Part shown: piece after piece, positions 18,093 to 26,539 of the stretch
Layout of the letters: every line of letters starts with the position of its first letter
Position numbering within the stretch: position 1 is the stretch's first letter
NCBI GenBank assembly: GCA_964539825.1
Contig: CAZIKF010000024.1
Location: 7,296 to 71,295 of the forward strand
DNA length: 64,000 bases
Direction of reading: 5' to 3'
Origin: CAZIKF01 sp964539825
GTDB lineage: Bacteria; Muiribacteriota; UBA6191
The notes under the pieces: model-generated
Database searches by the model: none
The model's input: only the letters and a program-made list of their open reading frames with translations
Told to the model about the DNA's origin: nothing
Made by a program: the position numbers and the translations under genes

Positions 18093-18758
18093 GAGTAATT
18101 CTCTTAGTACGGATTGATTCTTGGTGTAGTGGTATTCAATCTGTTGCTCGCTAAACCGATGATTTTTCCCCAGCGGGCAGGAATCTCGAACCTTGAGCCA
18201 CTCGCGCCAGGTGCTGTCCTTTCGCATAGCTACTTGAAAGGCAGGGATGCATCCATGTTCACAGCTGCTACAGGGATTTTCCTGGAGCTCATTCTCGGTA
18301 GTCTGTAGGCCAATCTCCAAGACCAGGGCAGCTCTTAATGAGAACCAGGATCCGTAATGAGGATGAACACTTAGATGAGACTTACTAAGAAATGCCAATC
18401 CGGAATATTGAGCTAGCTTTTGGAAGGAGATATGAAAGGGTTCCGGTCGATGAGCATAGCGAATTCTATGCTTGATGGGAAGATCTCGGAGGCATTCAAG
18501 TAGTGTGAATTCTACAAAGTCATCAAATGGGTTCTTTCGGTTAATCCATTCATCGTGGAGTTGAAGATGTCCTAAAAAGTGAGGCCAGATGGACCTGGTG
18601 TTTCCAACCAGGATTCCAGCCCCGGGAGAATCGCTATGAAAACGGTTCTCTGCATTGACCCGGCGATTATAATCTTGGACAGAAAACGTTTGAAACAGAT
18701 CGAAGCCAGCCTTATTCAGCAGTTTTTTTAGATTATTTATAGAACTCTCAGGATTCAT
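18063..18758 (-). CDS. MMACHC/QueG-like protein with cysteine cluster
   Basis: A 231-residue protein. The segments GLAFLSKSHLSVHPHYGSWF and SLRAALVLEIG resemble the cobalamin-binding flavin-fold part of MMACHC (CblC) and the N-terminal part of epoxyqueuosine reductase QueG. A C-terminal cysteine cluster follows: CSSCEHGC (about 169-176) and, 26 residues on, DSCPLGKNHRFS, which could hold one iron-sulphur cluster, as in QueG-type proteins. The HEAT-repeat tail of QueG is absent. A decyanating/dealkylating corrinoid reductase or a tRNA-modification relative is possible; neither is proven. The family call rests on remembered motifs only. Confidence 0.5.
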   Translation of the reverse strand: MNPESSINNLKKLLNKAGFDLFQTFSVQDYNRRVNAENRFHSDSPGAGILVGNTRSIWPHFLGHLQLHDEWINRKNPFDDFVEFTLLECLRDLPIKHRIRYAHRPEPFHISFQKLAQYSGLAFLSKSHLSVHPHYGSWFSLRAALVLEIGLQTTENELQENPCSSCEHGCIPAFQVAMRKDSTWREWLKVRDSCPLGKNHRFSEQQIEYHYTKNQSVLRELLSDQGSNIKS

Positions 18759-18911
18759 GAGAGACAGGGTACTTCAGCTCTCCTGTGCGGTCATCTGGTA
18801 TTTTATCTTTGTACAGCTCCACTCTCCTCCCTGCAAAAATGTCCCTATTTAGAGTAGATCTGATCAACGATTCAGGTTGACCGGCATTTTTTTTTTGAGG
18901 ACAATAGGCCT

Positions 18912-20507
18912 ATGACCAGTCTGGACTTCATTGCAGTTATTTTGTATTTCGCTGTGGTCGCGGCGATCGGGTATTGGTCGAGCAAGAAAAGCTTGAAGGA
19001 CTCCAACTCTTACTTCCTTGCAGGAAAGGGAGTGGGATGGATGGCAATTGGAGCAAGTCTATTTGCCAGTAACATCTCCGCGGAACACTTTATAGGTCTC
19101 GCGGGTACTGGAGCTTCCAGTGGATTTGCAGTTGGTCAATTTGAATGGTTGGCCTGTCTTATTCTTCTGCTTCTAGGTTGGCTTTTTGTCCCTCTCTACT
19201 TAAGAATCGGTGTATTTACCATGCCGGAATTTCTAGAGAGAAGGTATAACCGTCAGTGCCGAACCTACCTGGCCAGCGTTTCTCTGCTCGCGTATATCTT
19301 CACAAAAATCAGTGTGGCTGTTTTTGCCGGTGCTCTTGTACTTAAGGTTATTCTTGGCTGGAACATCTGGGTAGGAGCGATCCTTCTAATTGTTTCAACG
19401 GGTATCTACACAGTCTTTGGTGGATTGTTGGCTGTAATATATACCGATTTTCTGCAGGCCTTTATCCTGATTGCAGGGGCCATTGTCCTGACGGTGATTA
19501 GTGTTTTAAAGGCGGGTGGGATGGGAATCGTGGTTGGGGTTTTGGAGCCTTCCTTTTTTTCTGTCTGGCATCCGATGAGTCATCCTGATTTTCCCTGGAC
19601 TGGAATATTGTTCGGTGCGCCGATTCTCGGTGTCTGGTACTGGTGTACCGATCAGATGATCGTGCAGAGAACCCTGAGCGCTAAGAGTATTCCCGAAGCG
19701 CAAAAGGCCACTATATTCGCAGGCTTCTTAAAGATTTTGCCCGTTTTTATTCTAGTTTTACCTGGAATGGCTGGAAGGATAATCTTTCCTGAAGTTGAGG
19801 CCAATCTCATTTACCCTACCATGGTAAATACCTTGCTGCCCTCTGGTATCAAAGGATTAGTGATCGCGGCTTTATTGGCAGCTCTGATGAGTTCGCTATC
19901 GAGCGTGTTTAACTCCAGCTCTACCTTGTTTGTGATGGATTTTTATAAGCGTTGGTACCCAAAATCAAGTGAGAGGGAGCTTGTGCGAGCCGGTCAGTTC
20001 GCTACGATTGGCCTGGTGATTACTGGTCTCTTATGGCTTCCTTTTCTGGGTTTTATGAGTGAACAGCTCTATGTATATCTACAGTCAGTACAGGCATATA
20101 TAGCGCCCCCCATAGCGGTAGTGTTTCTTCTTGGAATTCTGTGGAAACGAGGCACCGCTAAAGCGGCGATCCTCACACTCTACTCAGGATTTGTTTTGGG
20201 AGCGATTAGATTTGGTTCTGAGGTGGCGGTAAAGGGAAATTTCACCTCCAATGCCCTGCTAAAGTCCCTGGTAGACATCAATTTTCTACATTTTGCCGTG
20301 TTATTGGCTGTGATTTCCCTGGTTGTTTTTATTGGAGTTTCGTTAGTGACCACACCTCCGGACGAGCAAACCATGGAGATGTTCCGGGCTGAAGCGGTGG
20401 CAAGAGATGACGCAGGTGACACTCAGATCAACATAGTCTTAAGTGGAATTCTAGTCTGCATAGTACTGGGGTTGTGGGTGTATTTCAGTCCCCTGGTCTT
20501 TACGTAG
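18912..20507 (+). CDS. Sodium/solute symporter (SSS/SGLT family)
   Basis: A 531-residue inner membrane protein with about 14 transmembrane helices. The order of helices and the conserved parts SSKKSLKDSNSYFLAGKGVGW, the unwound first helix region ASNISAEHFIGLAGTGA, FTMPEFLERRYN and the GGLLAVIYTDFLQAF segment identify the LeuT-fold SSS family near the SGLT (sugar) branch. It should import a sugar or similar solute with Na+. A TTGACC box (18877-18882) lies 17 bases before GACAAT (18900-18905), and GAGGA precedes the ATG. It converges on and overlaps the ABC-F gene by eight bases. Confidence 0.9.
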   Translation: MTSLDFIAVILYFAVVAAIGYWSSKKSLKDSNSYFLAGKGVGWMAIGASLFASNISAEHFIGLAGTGASSGFAVGQFEWLACLILLLLGWLFVPLYLRIGVFTMPEFLERRYNRQCRTYLASVSLLAYIFTKISVAVFAGALVLKVILGWNIWVGAILLIVSTGIYTVFGGLLAVIYTDFLQAFILIAGAIVLTVISVLKAGGMGIVVGVLEPSFFSVWHPMSHPDFPWTGILFGAPILGVWYWCTDQMIVQRTLSAKSIPEAQKATIFAGFLKILPVFILVLPGMAGRIIFPEVEANLIYPTMVNTLLPSGIKGLVIAALLAALMSSLSSVFNSSSTLFVMDFYKRWYPKSSERELVRAGQFATIGLVITGLLWLPFLGFMSEQLYVYLQSVQAYIAPPIAVVFLLGILWKRGTAKAAILTLYSGFVLGAIRFGSEVAVKGNFTSNALLKSLVDINFLHFAVLLAVISLVVFIGVSLVTTPPDEQTMEMFRAEAVARDDAGDTQINIVLSGILVCIVLGLWVYFSPLVFT

Positions 20508-22197
20508 AAAAGCCCGCCAGCACAGAGTTGGAGTTCAACAATTCCCGAAAATTCCACCTCCCCTCTTCATAGCGAATTTCATGGGTCGCTACTTCTTCCA
20601 TAAACCTTCGATCATGCTCGATGAAAAGAAGTGTTGGCTCCTCTCTTAAAATCATTTCCTCCAGTTGTTGGCGACAGGCCATGTCAATGAAATTAAGCGG
20701 TTCATCCCAGATTCTCAGATCGACAGGTGCGATAAGGCTCAAGGCCAGAGAGATTTTCTTCTTTTGGCCCTCACTAAGCTCGCTACAGGGATGGTTCAGC
20801 ACCTTCGGGTCCACTCCCAGGCTTCCCACGGTATTGCATAGTTGGGTATAGGACAGATCCCACTTTCTGCAAACGTCTTCTATTTTTTCCTCCCAATAGG
20901 GATCCTGGGACGAATAAGATGTAGACAATCCCGGGTACCAACCGGCCGACCCTGAGTATTGCGAAAGGGAAGAGTGCTCCTGGAGTTTTGACATCGAGAT
21001 TGGTTGGGTGGCGAGAGTTTTGATCAGTAGATGAATCAGACTGGACTTCCCACAGCCATTGTACCCTCTAATTGCAACTCTATCCGTATTCTTAATTACG
21101 AAATCCAAGTGATTGCATAGCTGGGCGCTTTCTTTGATTCCGAAGCGCAGGGAGTGGACATTCAGGAGAGTCTTAGTCCCGGAGAACGAACTAGATCTAC
21201 TGGATTGGCAGGTAAGTGAATAGCTATCTTCTAGCTGTTCCACCAGGTCCTTTTTTTCTTCCATCCGATCTTGAGCCATTTGCCTGGCATGGATGGCCCG
21301 TTTCATCATTTTCGCAGCCCGGGCTCCAACAAATCCTTTATCATAGGCTCCGATCTTGTCTTTCTCCCTCTGTAGGGACCAGCCCTTTTTTGCCTGGTAG
21401 ACGATGTCCAATCTACGGATCTCCTTTCTGAGTTTTTCATTTGAGTTTTCGATGAACACTTTATGCTTCCATAGGGCATCTTCGAATTCCTCGAATCCCG
21501 AGCGGTAAAGTTCAACAGAACCGTTTTGCAAATGAGCTACGTGATCTACACATTGGTTCAAGAAGTACCTGTCGTGGGAAATTAGCAGAAATCCCTTTTG
21601 TCTTTGCAGAAACCGGGCAACTGCACCACGAGCCCATTCGTCAAGGTGATGGGTAGGTTCATCAAGGATGACATAGGAATTCGGCTTTAAAAAAAGAGCC
21701 GCTAACATTACACGGGTTTTTTCACCACCACTGAGACTGGAGAATTCCCTGCGAAGTAGCGAGTGATCAAGCTGCATTTGCGAAAAGACCTGTTCCATGC
21801 GGGTTTCGAAATCGTGCCACCCATGGCTCTCCAAGAGATCCAGGCAACTTTGAATCCCATCAAGATCTTCGCATTGTGAAAAGTGCTCCAATTCATGAAC
21901 CCACTTTGAAAATGGGGCCACGACTTGTTCCACAACTTCACTGACGAGTCCTTTTTGACTGTCTATGTCTTTGTAAACCGGAAGAAAACTCACTGAACCT
22001 GGTTGCTGGATTTTTCCTGAACCCGGGATCAATCTCCTCTCTATGAGACGTACGAGAGTACTCTTCCCGCACCCGTTTTTACCCACCAAAGCTAGTTTCC
22101 AGATCAGATCCCATTCAAAGCTCAACTCCTGAAAAAGAGGGTAGGACATATTCTCATATTGAAATTCCACATTTGAAAAATGAATTTTGGACTGCAT
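20500..22197 (-). CDS. ABC-F ATPase, Lsa/Vga-like ribosome protection type
   Basis: A 565-residue soluble protein with two ABC ATPase domains and no membrane segment. Domain 1 has GKNGCGKSTL, LSGGEKTRV and ILDEPTHHLD; domain 2 has GYNGCGKSSL, LSEGQKKKI and a degenerate RIWDEPLNFID. The linker is long and basic (about 230-320, including KKGWSLQREKDKIGAYDKG and AAKMMKRAIHARQMAQDRMEE), as in the Lsa/Vga/Vml group that dislodges lincosamides, streptogramins A and pleuromutilins from the ribosome. That spectrum is inferred. An excellent ribosome binding site (GGGAGGAAAT) precedes the ATG, and the leader carries mini-ORFs and a long-range stem that suggest antibiotic-responsive control. Confidence 0.85.
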   Translation of the reverse strand: MQSKIHFSNVEFQYENMSYPLFQELSFEWDLIWKLALVGKNGCGKSTLVRLIERRLIPGSGKIQQPGSVSFLPVYKDIDSQKGLVSEVVEQVVAPFSKWVHELEHFSQCEDLDGIQSCLDLLESHGWHDFETRMEQVFSQMQLDHSLLRREFSSLSGGEKTRVMLAALFLKPNSYVILDEPTHHLDEWARGAVARFLQRQKGFLLISHDRYFLNQCVDHVAHLQNGSVELYRSGFEEFEDALWKHKVFIENSNEKLRKEIRRLDIVYQAKKGWSLQREKDKIGAYDKGFVGARAAKMMKRAIHARQMAQDRMEEKKDLVEQLEDSYSLTCQSSRSSSFSGTKTLLNVHSLRFGIKESAQLCNHLDFVIKNTDRVAIRGYNGCGKSSLIHLLIKTLATQPISMSKLQEHSSLSQYSGSAGWYPGLSTSYSSQDPYWEEKIEDVCRKWDLSYTQLCNTVGSLGVDPKVLNHPCSELSEGQKKKISLALSLIAPVDLRIWDEPLNFIDMACRQQLEEMILREEPTLLFIEHDRRFMEEVATHEIRYEEGRWNFRELLNSNSVLAGFST

Positions 22198-22212
22198 ATT
22201 TCCTCCCGTTTA

Positions 22213-22357
22213 CAGGACCGGGGAATCCGAAGGAAAAACGCGAAAAGACTAATGGGGAATTTCGAAGAAATGCGCTGAAAACGGATTCTAAAGGTCCTGG
22301 TTCATGTTTATGAATCAGTTTCCTTTAGTGATCTCTCTTCATGATGGTTCTCAGCAT
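22213..22357 (-). promoter_or_regulatory. Structured leader with mini-ORFs upstream of the ABC-F gene
   Basis: In the minus-strand transcript two blocks pair in nested order: CAGGACC (22299-22293) with GGTCCTG (22219-22213), and GAATCCG (22288-22282) with CGGATTC (22229-22223), 14 pairs in all with short unpaired 4- and 3-base bulges. The downstream arm ends five bases before the Shine-Dalgarno GGGAGG. The upstream arm lies inside a 5-codon reading frame (ATG 22305 to TAG 22288, peptide MNQDL). A second mini-ORF, MLRTIMKRDH, runs 22357-22325. A ribosome stalled on the mini-ORF would break the stem. The mini-ORFs have weak start signals, so their translation is inferred. Confidence 0.5.
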
Positions 22358-22519
22358 TATTGCCCACACAAGGTGGGATGCTCGATACTACGCATGCAAA
22401 ATGAATTTGTTTCAGGATTTTCCAATTCATGAAAAACCTCCCCTGTCTTTTAAAGTTGTTGGAGGAAGATGAGACTGGATGGGTTCTTTGCTATCCTCTG
22501 AAGGAGAGATTTATCTGCC
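22358..22519. other. Divergent intergenic region
   Basis: Space between the ABC-F leader (minus) and the secreted protein gene at 22520 (plus). It holds a small hairpin, CCCAC (22363-22367) with GTGGG (22373-22377), and otherwise should contain the two divergent promoters, which I could not pick out with confidence. AAGGAGAG near 22500 serves as ribosome binding site for the gene at 22520. Confidence 0.4.
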
Positions 22520-23038
22520 ATGAAGTTCTTTTCATCAGTTTTACTCACCAGGTTTATTTTTTGGTTCCTGGTTGGCGGTGTGTGGGCTTCTTCACCAGCA
22601 ATGACAATGAAAGCTCCCAAATTCATAGCTGTTGAGGAGATGGGTTCCATCGATGGTCTGAAATACACGACAGCCATAGGCTCTGCTGACCGGGAGAAAC
22701 AACGAACCTACGATAGCGAGTTAAGGTCAGTCTGGAGCCAGGTACAATCGTCGGTGCTAACAAATATCTCTACAAAATTGGTTCAATCCATTTCAAGATG
22801 GGCAAAAAAACAGATGCTTACCTATGATTACAATTCTCCTCAAAGGACATTGGACTTCCAGTCTACCCTTTGGCTTGATGCGACCAAGACAAGTCTCCTT
22901 TATGAAGCCACTCTCGAAACCCTGCCGTCCCATCATCAGCTGGTTACTCGCTGGCTGAAACTCTATTTGATTTATCAACTGGAGAATCAAGAAATTTCTA
23001 CCGCGATTCTGACCATTCGCGGGCAAGTACTTGAGTAA
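22520..23038 (+). CDS. Secreted protein of unknown function
   Basis: A 172-residue protein with a signal peptide (MKFFSSVLLTRFIFWFLVGGVWASS) and a mature part that is mainly helical and amphipathic, without cysteines or recognisable motif. AAGGAGAG lies about 11 bases before the ATG. Eight bases after its stop begins the esterase gene with its own ribosome binding site, so the two and the pilin-like gene after them are likely one transcript of exported proteins. Confidence 0.6.
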   Translation: MKFFSSVLLTRFIFWFLVGGVWASSPAMTMKAPKFIAVEEMGSIDGLKYTTAIGSADREKQRTYDSELRSVWSQVQSSVLTNISTKLVQSISRWAKKQMLTYDYNSPQRTLDFQSTLWLDATKTSLLYEATLETLPSHHQLVTRWLKLYLIYQLENQEISTAILTIRGQVLE

Positions 23039-23046
23039 GGAGTTTG

Positions 23047-24117
23047 ATGAGGTATCCCGTTTTCCTGTACACACTGTTGGCACTGTGTTTAATACAAGTC
23101 GACCTTGATTCAAGAACGAAGGTACCCAGGGGTGATTTCGAGTTCACGATCAAGCATGATGGATTGAATCGAAAGTATCTTGTCCACGTCCCCGAGAGCT
23201 ACCACAAAGATAGGGCGATACCAGTAGTATTAGCCCTCCATGGCGGAGGCGGAAATGCACGCGGTTTTCGTTTCTCTAGCGGACTTGACGAAACTTCGGA
23301 AAGATATGGCTTTCTGAGTGTATATCCATCCGGTACGGGCAGAAAGATTCTTCGCCTGGAACTTCTCACCTGGAATGCTGGTGGCTGCTGTGGCGAGGCC
23401 AAGAAAAACCAGGTTGATGATGTGGGATTTATTTCCATGGTTCTCGACGATTTGGAGCGTCGTTTTTCTATCGATAAGGATAGAGTTTTTGCCACGGGGA
23501 TGTCTAATGGAGCTCAGATGAGCTATCGACTCGCTTGTGAACTCTCCAGTAGAATTACTGCTATTGCGCCGGTTGCCTCACAAATGGTTTTCAATTCCTG
23601 TCAGCTCAAAGAACCCGTACCAACCATTCACTTCCATGGTAAGAGAGATCGAGCCGCGCTCTGGGGTGGAGGTCAATGCGGAGGACTCTGGCAGGAGTTC
23701 TTCAAACTGAACTTCCCGCGTCTTCCCATCCGAAAGAATGGTCGCTGGGATTGTGATCCGGTTCCAATCTCCTTTAGCTCCTGGAATGAATTCAATGGAC
23801 TTGAAAACGTGAGTGCTAAGACTATTCTTCAAAGAGGGAAAACAACTTGTGAGAGCTATAGAAACGAAACCGCTCACAATGTCTTGTGTGTTACAAATGA
23901 CGCTGGTCACACCTGGCCTGGTGGGAATGGTAGTCCCGCGTGCAAGAGACCACAAAGCCGCAGGTGCAAGCAATTAGAAAAATTACTTGGGAAGACCACC
24001 CACGATGTTTCTGCCTCTGAGCTTATGTGGAAATTTTTCAAAACTGTAAATTCAAAACCAGGAGTGCTTTCTGTGCCGGTTTTCAAGAACTCAGAAGGCG
24101 GATCTGCAAAAAAATAG
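23047..24117 (+). CDS. Secreted PHB-depolymerase-type esterase
   Basis: A 356-residue alpha/beta hydrolase of the esterase/PHB depolymerase (LpqC, CE1-like) family. A signal peptide covers about residues 1-20. Marks are VLALHGGGGNARGF (oxyanion loop), YPSGTGR, the TWNAGGCCGEA segment with paired cysteines, the nucleophile elbow GMSNGAQMS with serine 153, HGKRDR for the acid residue and NDAGHTWPGG with the catalytic histidine. It should cleave polyester, feruloyl or similar esters outside the cell. The start is ATG 23047 with AAGGAG upstream; a TTG just before it is in frame but inside the spacer. The insertion around 200-240 (LWGGGQCGGLW) contains extra cysteines. Confidence 0.85.
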   Translation: MRYPVFLYTLLALCLIQVDLDSRTKVPRGDFEFTIKHDGLNRKYLVHVPESYHKDRAIPVVLALHGGGGNARGFRFSSGLDETSERYGFLSVYPSGTGRKILRLELLTWNAGGCCGEAKKNQVDDVGFISMVLDDLERRFSIDKDRVFATGMSNGAQMSYRLACELSSRITAIAPVASQMVFNSCQLKEPVPTIHFHGKRDRAALWGGGQCGGLWQEFFKLNFPRLPIRKNGRWDCDPVPISFSSWNEFNGLENVSAKTILQRGKTTCESYRNETAHNVLCVTNDAGHTWPGGNGSPACKRPQSRRCKQLEKLLGKTTHDVSASELMWKFFKTVNSKPGVLSVPVFKNSEGGSAKK

Positions 24118-24129
24118 ATTGGAGTGACT

Positions 24130-24537
24130 GTGAGAGTGGTACTTATTCTGTTCCTGTCAGCTGCATTGTGCTTAATGATGTTTCTTCCAAGAGAAAATAG
24201 TCCTGGTAAAGCTACCGAAATCGATGTGAGGACGATGTGCTTTCGCAATATGAAGACCCTTATTGGTGCCATCGAACTCTATTCCCTTGATGAGAAAGGC
24301 ACCATTGTATTGGGTTCTGAAGAAGAGGAATATGATAACTCCCTGGGCGTGCTGCTGGTAGCAGGTTATGTTGCCATACCCATTTTAGACCCAGAATTTC
24401 CCAACACAAGGACTTATCGTACCACCGATGATGGCTACGTCTGGTGTACTCACCACGGAGCCATCACCGGATGTAGTTGGTGGGAAAAGACAGGAAACTG
24501 CCCGGAAGAAGTCAGGAAGTGGGACTCAGACAGATAG
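24130..24537 (+). CDS. Pilin-like secreted protein
   Basis: About 135 residues from GTG 24130, which has GGAG five bases upstream (an in-frame GTG at 24124 is an alternative). One N-terminal hydrophobic segment is followed by CFRNMKTLIGAIELYSLDEKG, a pattern seen in prepilin-like and general-secretion pseudopilin proteins after the N-terminal helix, and by the tail TTDDGYVWCTHHGAITGCSW typical of the same small group. The canonical GFTLIE cleavage site is missing, so export by the type IV pilus system is not shown. It follows the esterase gene by 12 bases. Confidence 0.6.
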   Translation: MRVVLILFLSAALCLMMFLPRENSPGKATEIDVRTMCFRNMKTLIGAIELYSLDEKGTIVLGSEEEEYDNSLGVLLVAGYVAIPILDPEFPNTRTYRTTDDGYVWCTHHGAITGCSWWEKTGNCPEEVRKWDSDR

Positions 24538-24629
24538 GCAAGCTGGTTTCCATGGAGACTTTCCCAGTGCTAGAGTAAGGGTTGTGTTAGACCATTTGAG
24601 CAGACTTTAGTCATTATCCATCGAGTTCC

Positions 24630-24784
24630 ATGCGAAAAATCACCATCCACGCCCCGGGGAGTTATGACAGGTTGGTTTTGAAGGAATGCCGGGAGCGCAG
24701 CGGTACAGACCGGAGCATTGGAAAGATCGTACTGCGATTTCAATGAAGCGGCAGCGGATCTGTGTGTCAGTGCAGTGATTGCAT
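24630..24784 (+). pseudogene. Remnant of a zinc-type alcohol dehydrogenase/quinone oxidoreductase gene
   Basis: ATG 24630 opens the peptide MRKITIHAPGSYDRLVLKEC, which has the form of the first strand and turn of medium-chain (VAT1/QOR-like) oxidoreductases. The frame then loses likeness, reads GKIVLRFQ and stops at 24746; a one-base shift continues as FNEAAADLCVS, as expected for the next conserved segment. The rest of the roughly 330-residue enzyme is absent because the region runs into the convergent gene ending at 24767. This is a 5' stub left by deletion. Recognition rests on memory of the family. Confidence 0.45.
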
Positions 24785-25567
24785 AAGAACCCGAGCCGCG
24801 CGCGAATTCGTCTTTTCGAGGGAGTTTCTGGGTAATAAAAACGGCGAGCGCTTTGCTCGAAGATTCAGGTCTCTGGCCTGCTCCGGACTTGGAGCTAGAA
24901 TATCTATGCTATAGCCATCTGAGTCTAGTAATGACAGTGAAAATGAGTGGAGTTCTCCCGCGGGGCGGAACTTGAAATGTAGAGTGGTACCCTCAATCTT
25001 GCGGGGCTTTATATAAGTTGATTCTCCAGAGTTCTGAGCCCTGATCATCAATCCATTTCTTCGATAAACCAGGTCCAGCTTCAAGGGTTTTTTAAATGCA
25101 ACCTTCGGGTGAAAAACCAGGAAAGGATCTGGATCTACGGCCGTTTCAATTTCTTCGCGCAGGTCTCCTGAAAGCTTTAGCTCCCTGGTGTGCGGTTCCC
25201 TATAGTCAGTCTGCCAAAGTTCAGAGTTCTCTCTCCAACGTGTATATCGAAGATCCAGTTCTTCACGACCAAGTACAAAGTCTTCGGTATCATCTTTTGG
25301 ATCCAGGTACTCCTGGTTGTTTCTGATCAAAAACTCTCTCTTAGCCAACCTTCTTTGGAACTTCTTCACCTCTTTCTGGCCAGTCACAAAGGGTCTCTTC
25401 AACTGGATATAAACTCCAATGAAGGGTGAGTCAGCCTCCTGGTAGACCAACACACGTTTAAAGATGCGGTAATCTTTGGAATTTCCCTGGTAATAGAGGA
25501 CGGTATTGCCAAAATCAGCCATTTGGCAAAAGAAGAAAACAACGAAAGAGAAAATGAATTGAGCCAT
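24767..25567 (-). CDS. Secreted protein of unknown function
   Basis: A 266-residue protein. The start is set at ATG 25567 because a signal peptide (MAQFIFSFVVFFFCQMADFG) begins there. The mature part is rich in charged residues and strand-forming stretches, with DSDGYSIDILAPSPEQARDL near the C-terminus, but no family is recognised. It follows the gene at 25616-26182 by 48 bases on the same strand and is probably co-transcribed with it. Confidence 0.55.
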   Translation of the reverse strand: MAQFIFSFVVFFFCQMADFGNTVLYYQGNSKDYRIFKRVLVYQEADSPFIGVYIQLKRPFVTGQKEVKKFQRRLAKREFLIRNNQEYLDPKDDTEDFVLGREELDLRYTRWRENSELWQTDYREPHTRELKLSGDLREEIETAVDPDPFLVFHPKVAFKKPLKLDLVYRRNGLMIRAQNSGESTYIKPRKIEGTTLHFKFRPAGELHSFSLSLLDSDGYSIDILAPSPEQARDLNLRAKRSPFLLPRNSLEKTNSRAARVLMQSLH

Positions 25568-25615
25568 GTTGCTATTTAACCAGCAGAACTGGATTGGGGG
25601 CAATTTTTCTTAGTC

Positions 25616-26182
25616 TTAACGCGCATAAAGCTGTTCGAAAATGTGCTGGCGGGCAATTATTTCAGCGGATTTTTTTGAAGAGGTAATTTCTTCTTCCACC
25701 ACACATTTTACGTCTTTTCCCTTAAAGGGATTTTTTACACCAAAAATGGATTTCTTTAGCCATATTTCATGGATCTTGGAGCTAAAAATCGGGCGCTTCA
25801 CTTTTAGTCGGGTAGCAATCGAGTTTTCAAAGGGATCAGTCTTGGTCCAATCACCAATCATGGTGTCTTCAGTAATCACGATGTCATTGAAAAATTCATA
25901 CTCATAGCCATCTGTGATGTGATAGGTATGGGTGGCATTGAAACTTCCGATTTTGTACTTAAACTCCACTTTAACCAGGTCTGGACGAACCTCAAGAAAG
26001 GAAACAGATCCGTTGGAGACTTCCTGATCTTGTAAGAACTCAGGTACTCCCACCGACTTCTTATGAACTTTTATGCGGCGACAGGTAAATTCCCTGTCCT
26101 TCAGAAGTTCAGAGGTTGTCAAACTGATATTGGCGTAAGGAGAGGTTAGAAGGACGAAAAGAAAAGCAAAATAAGGACGCAT
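25616..26182 (-). CDS. Secreted protein of unknown function
   Basis: A 188-residue protein from ATG 26182, chosen because the signal peptide MRPYFAFLFVLLTSPYANIS starts there. The mature part is mostly beta-strand, and its last residues are HIFEQLYAR. A closely similar ending (QLFDELYSK) closes the unrelated-looking secreted protein at 28665-29207, and FEELYPEP occurs near the C-termini of the two large hydrolases. Two cysteines occur in the mature part. Function unknown. Confidence 0.58.
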   Translation of the reverse strand: MRPYFAFLFVLLTSPYANISLTTSELLKDREFTCRRIKVHKKSVGVPEFLQDQEVSNGSVSFLEVRPDLVKVEFKYKIGSFNATHTYHITDGYEYEFFNDIVITEDTMIGDWTKTDPFENSIATRLKVKRPIFSSKIHEIWLKKSIFGVKNPFKGKDVKCVVEEEITSSKKSAEIIARQHIFEQLYAR

Positions 26183-26306
26183 GAAATCTCCAAAATTCCA
26201 CGGGAATATCCTATCTAGGATAAGAAACATCCCCCTACCAATCTACGAAAGAAAACTCCGGAGGTTTCCATTTCCCGAATTCTTTCCTGTCCCAGGTTTA
26301 ACTTCT

Positions 26307-26510
26307 CTAATCCCTGGTCTCTCTGGAAGCTAGCAGAATTGCCCAAAAACATAGCAGACCCGTTAAGCCGGCAGCGATCCAGGAGACAAAAATGGGCAGA
26401 TCCCAAGAATCTACAGTCAAAGACCATGAGTTTGCCACACGTACGGAGTGTAGAATAGAGACAATTCCAAATACAGTACCTGAAAGAAGGAGATAGGATT
26501 TTCGGGTCAT
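26307..26510 (-). CDS. Small membrane protein
   Basis: 67 residues from ATG 26510 (an in-frame ATG at 26525 is possible). Two hydrophobic helices: about 5-22 (YLLLSGTVFGIVSILH) and 38-60 (FVSWIAAGLTGLLCFWAILLA), joined by a loop with a conserved-looking SWDLPIFVSWI. The layout matches a widespread group of small unnamed membrane proteins. No ribosome binding site is obvious. The gene is divergent from the DUF2199 gene at 26540. Confidence 0.55.
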   Translation of the reverse strand: MTRKSYLLLSGTVFGIVSILHSVRVANSWSLTVDSWDLPIFVSWIAAGLTGLLCFWAILLASRETRD

Positions 26511-26539
26511 CATAGGTAGAATCATATACGAGGGAAGTT

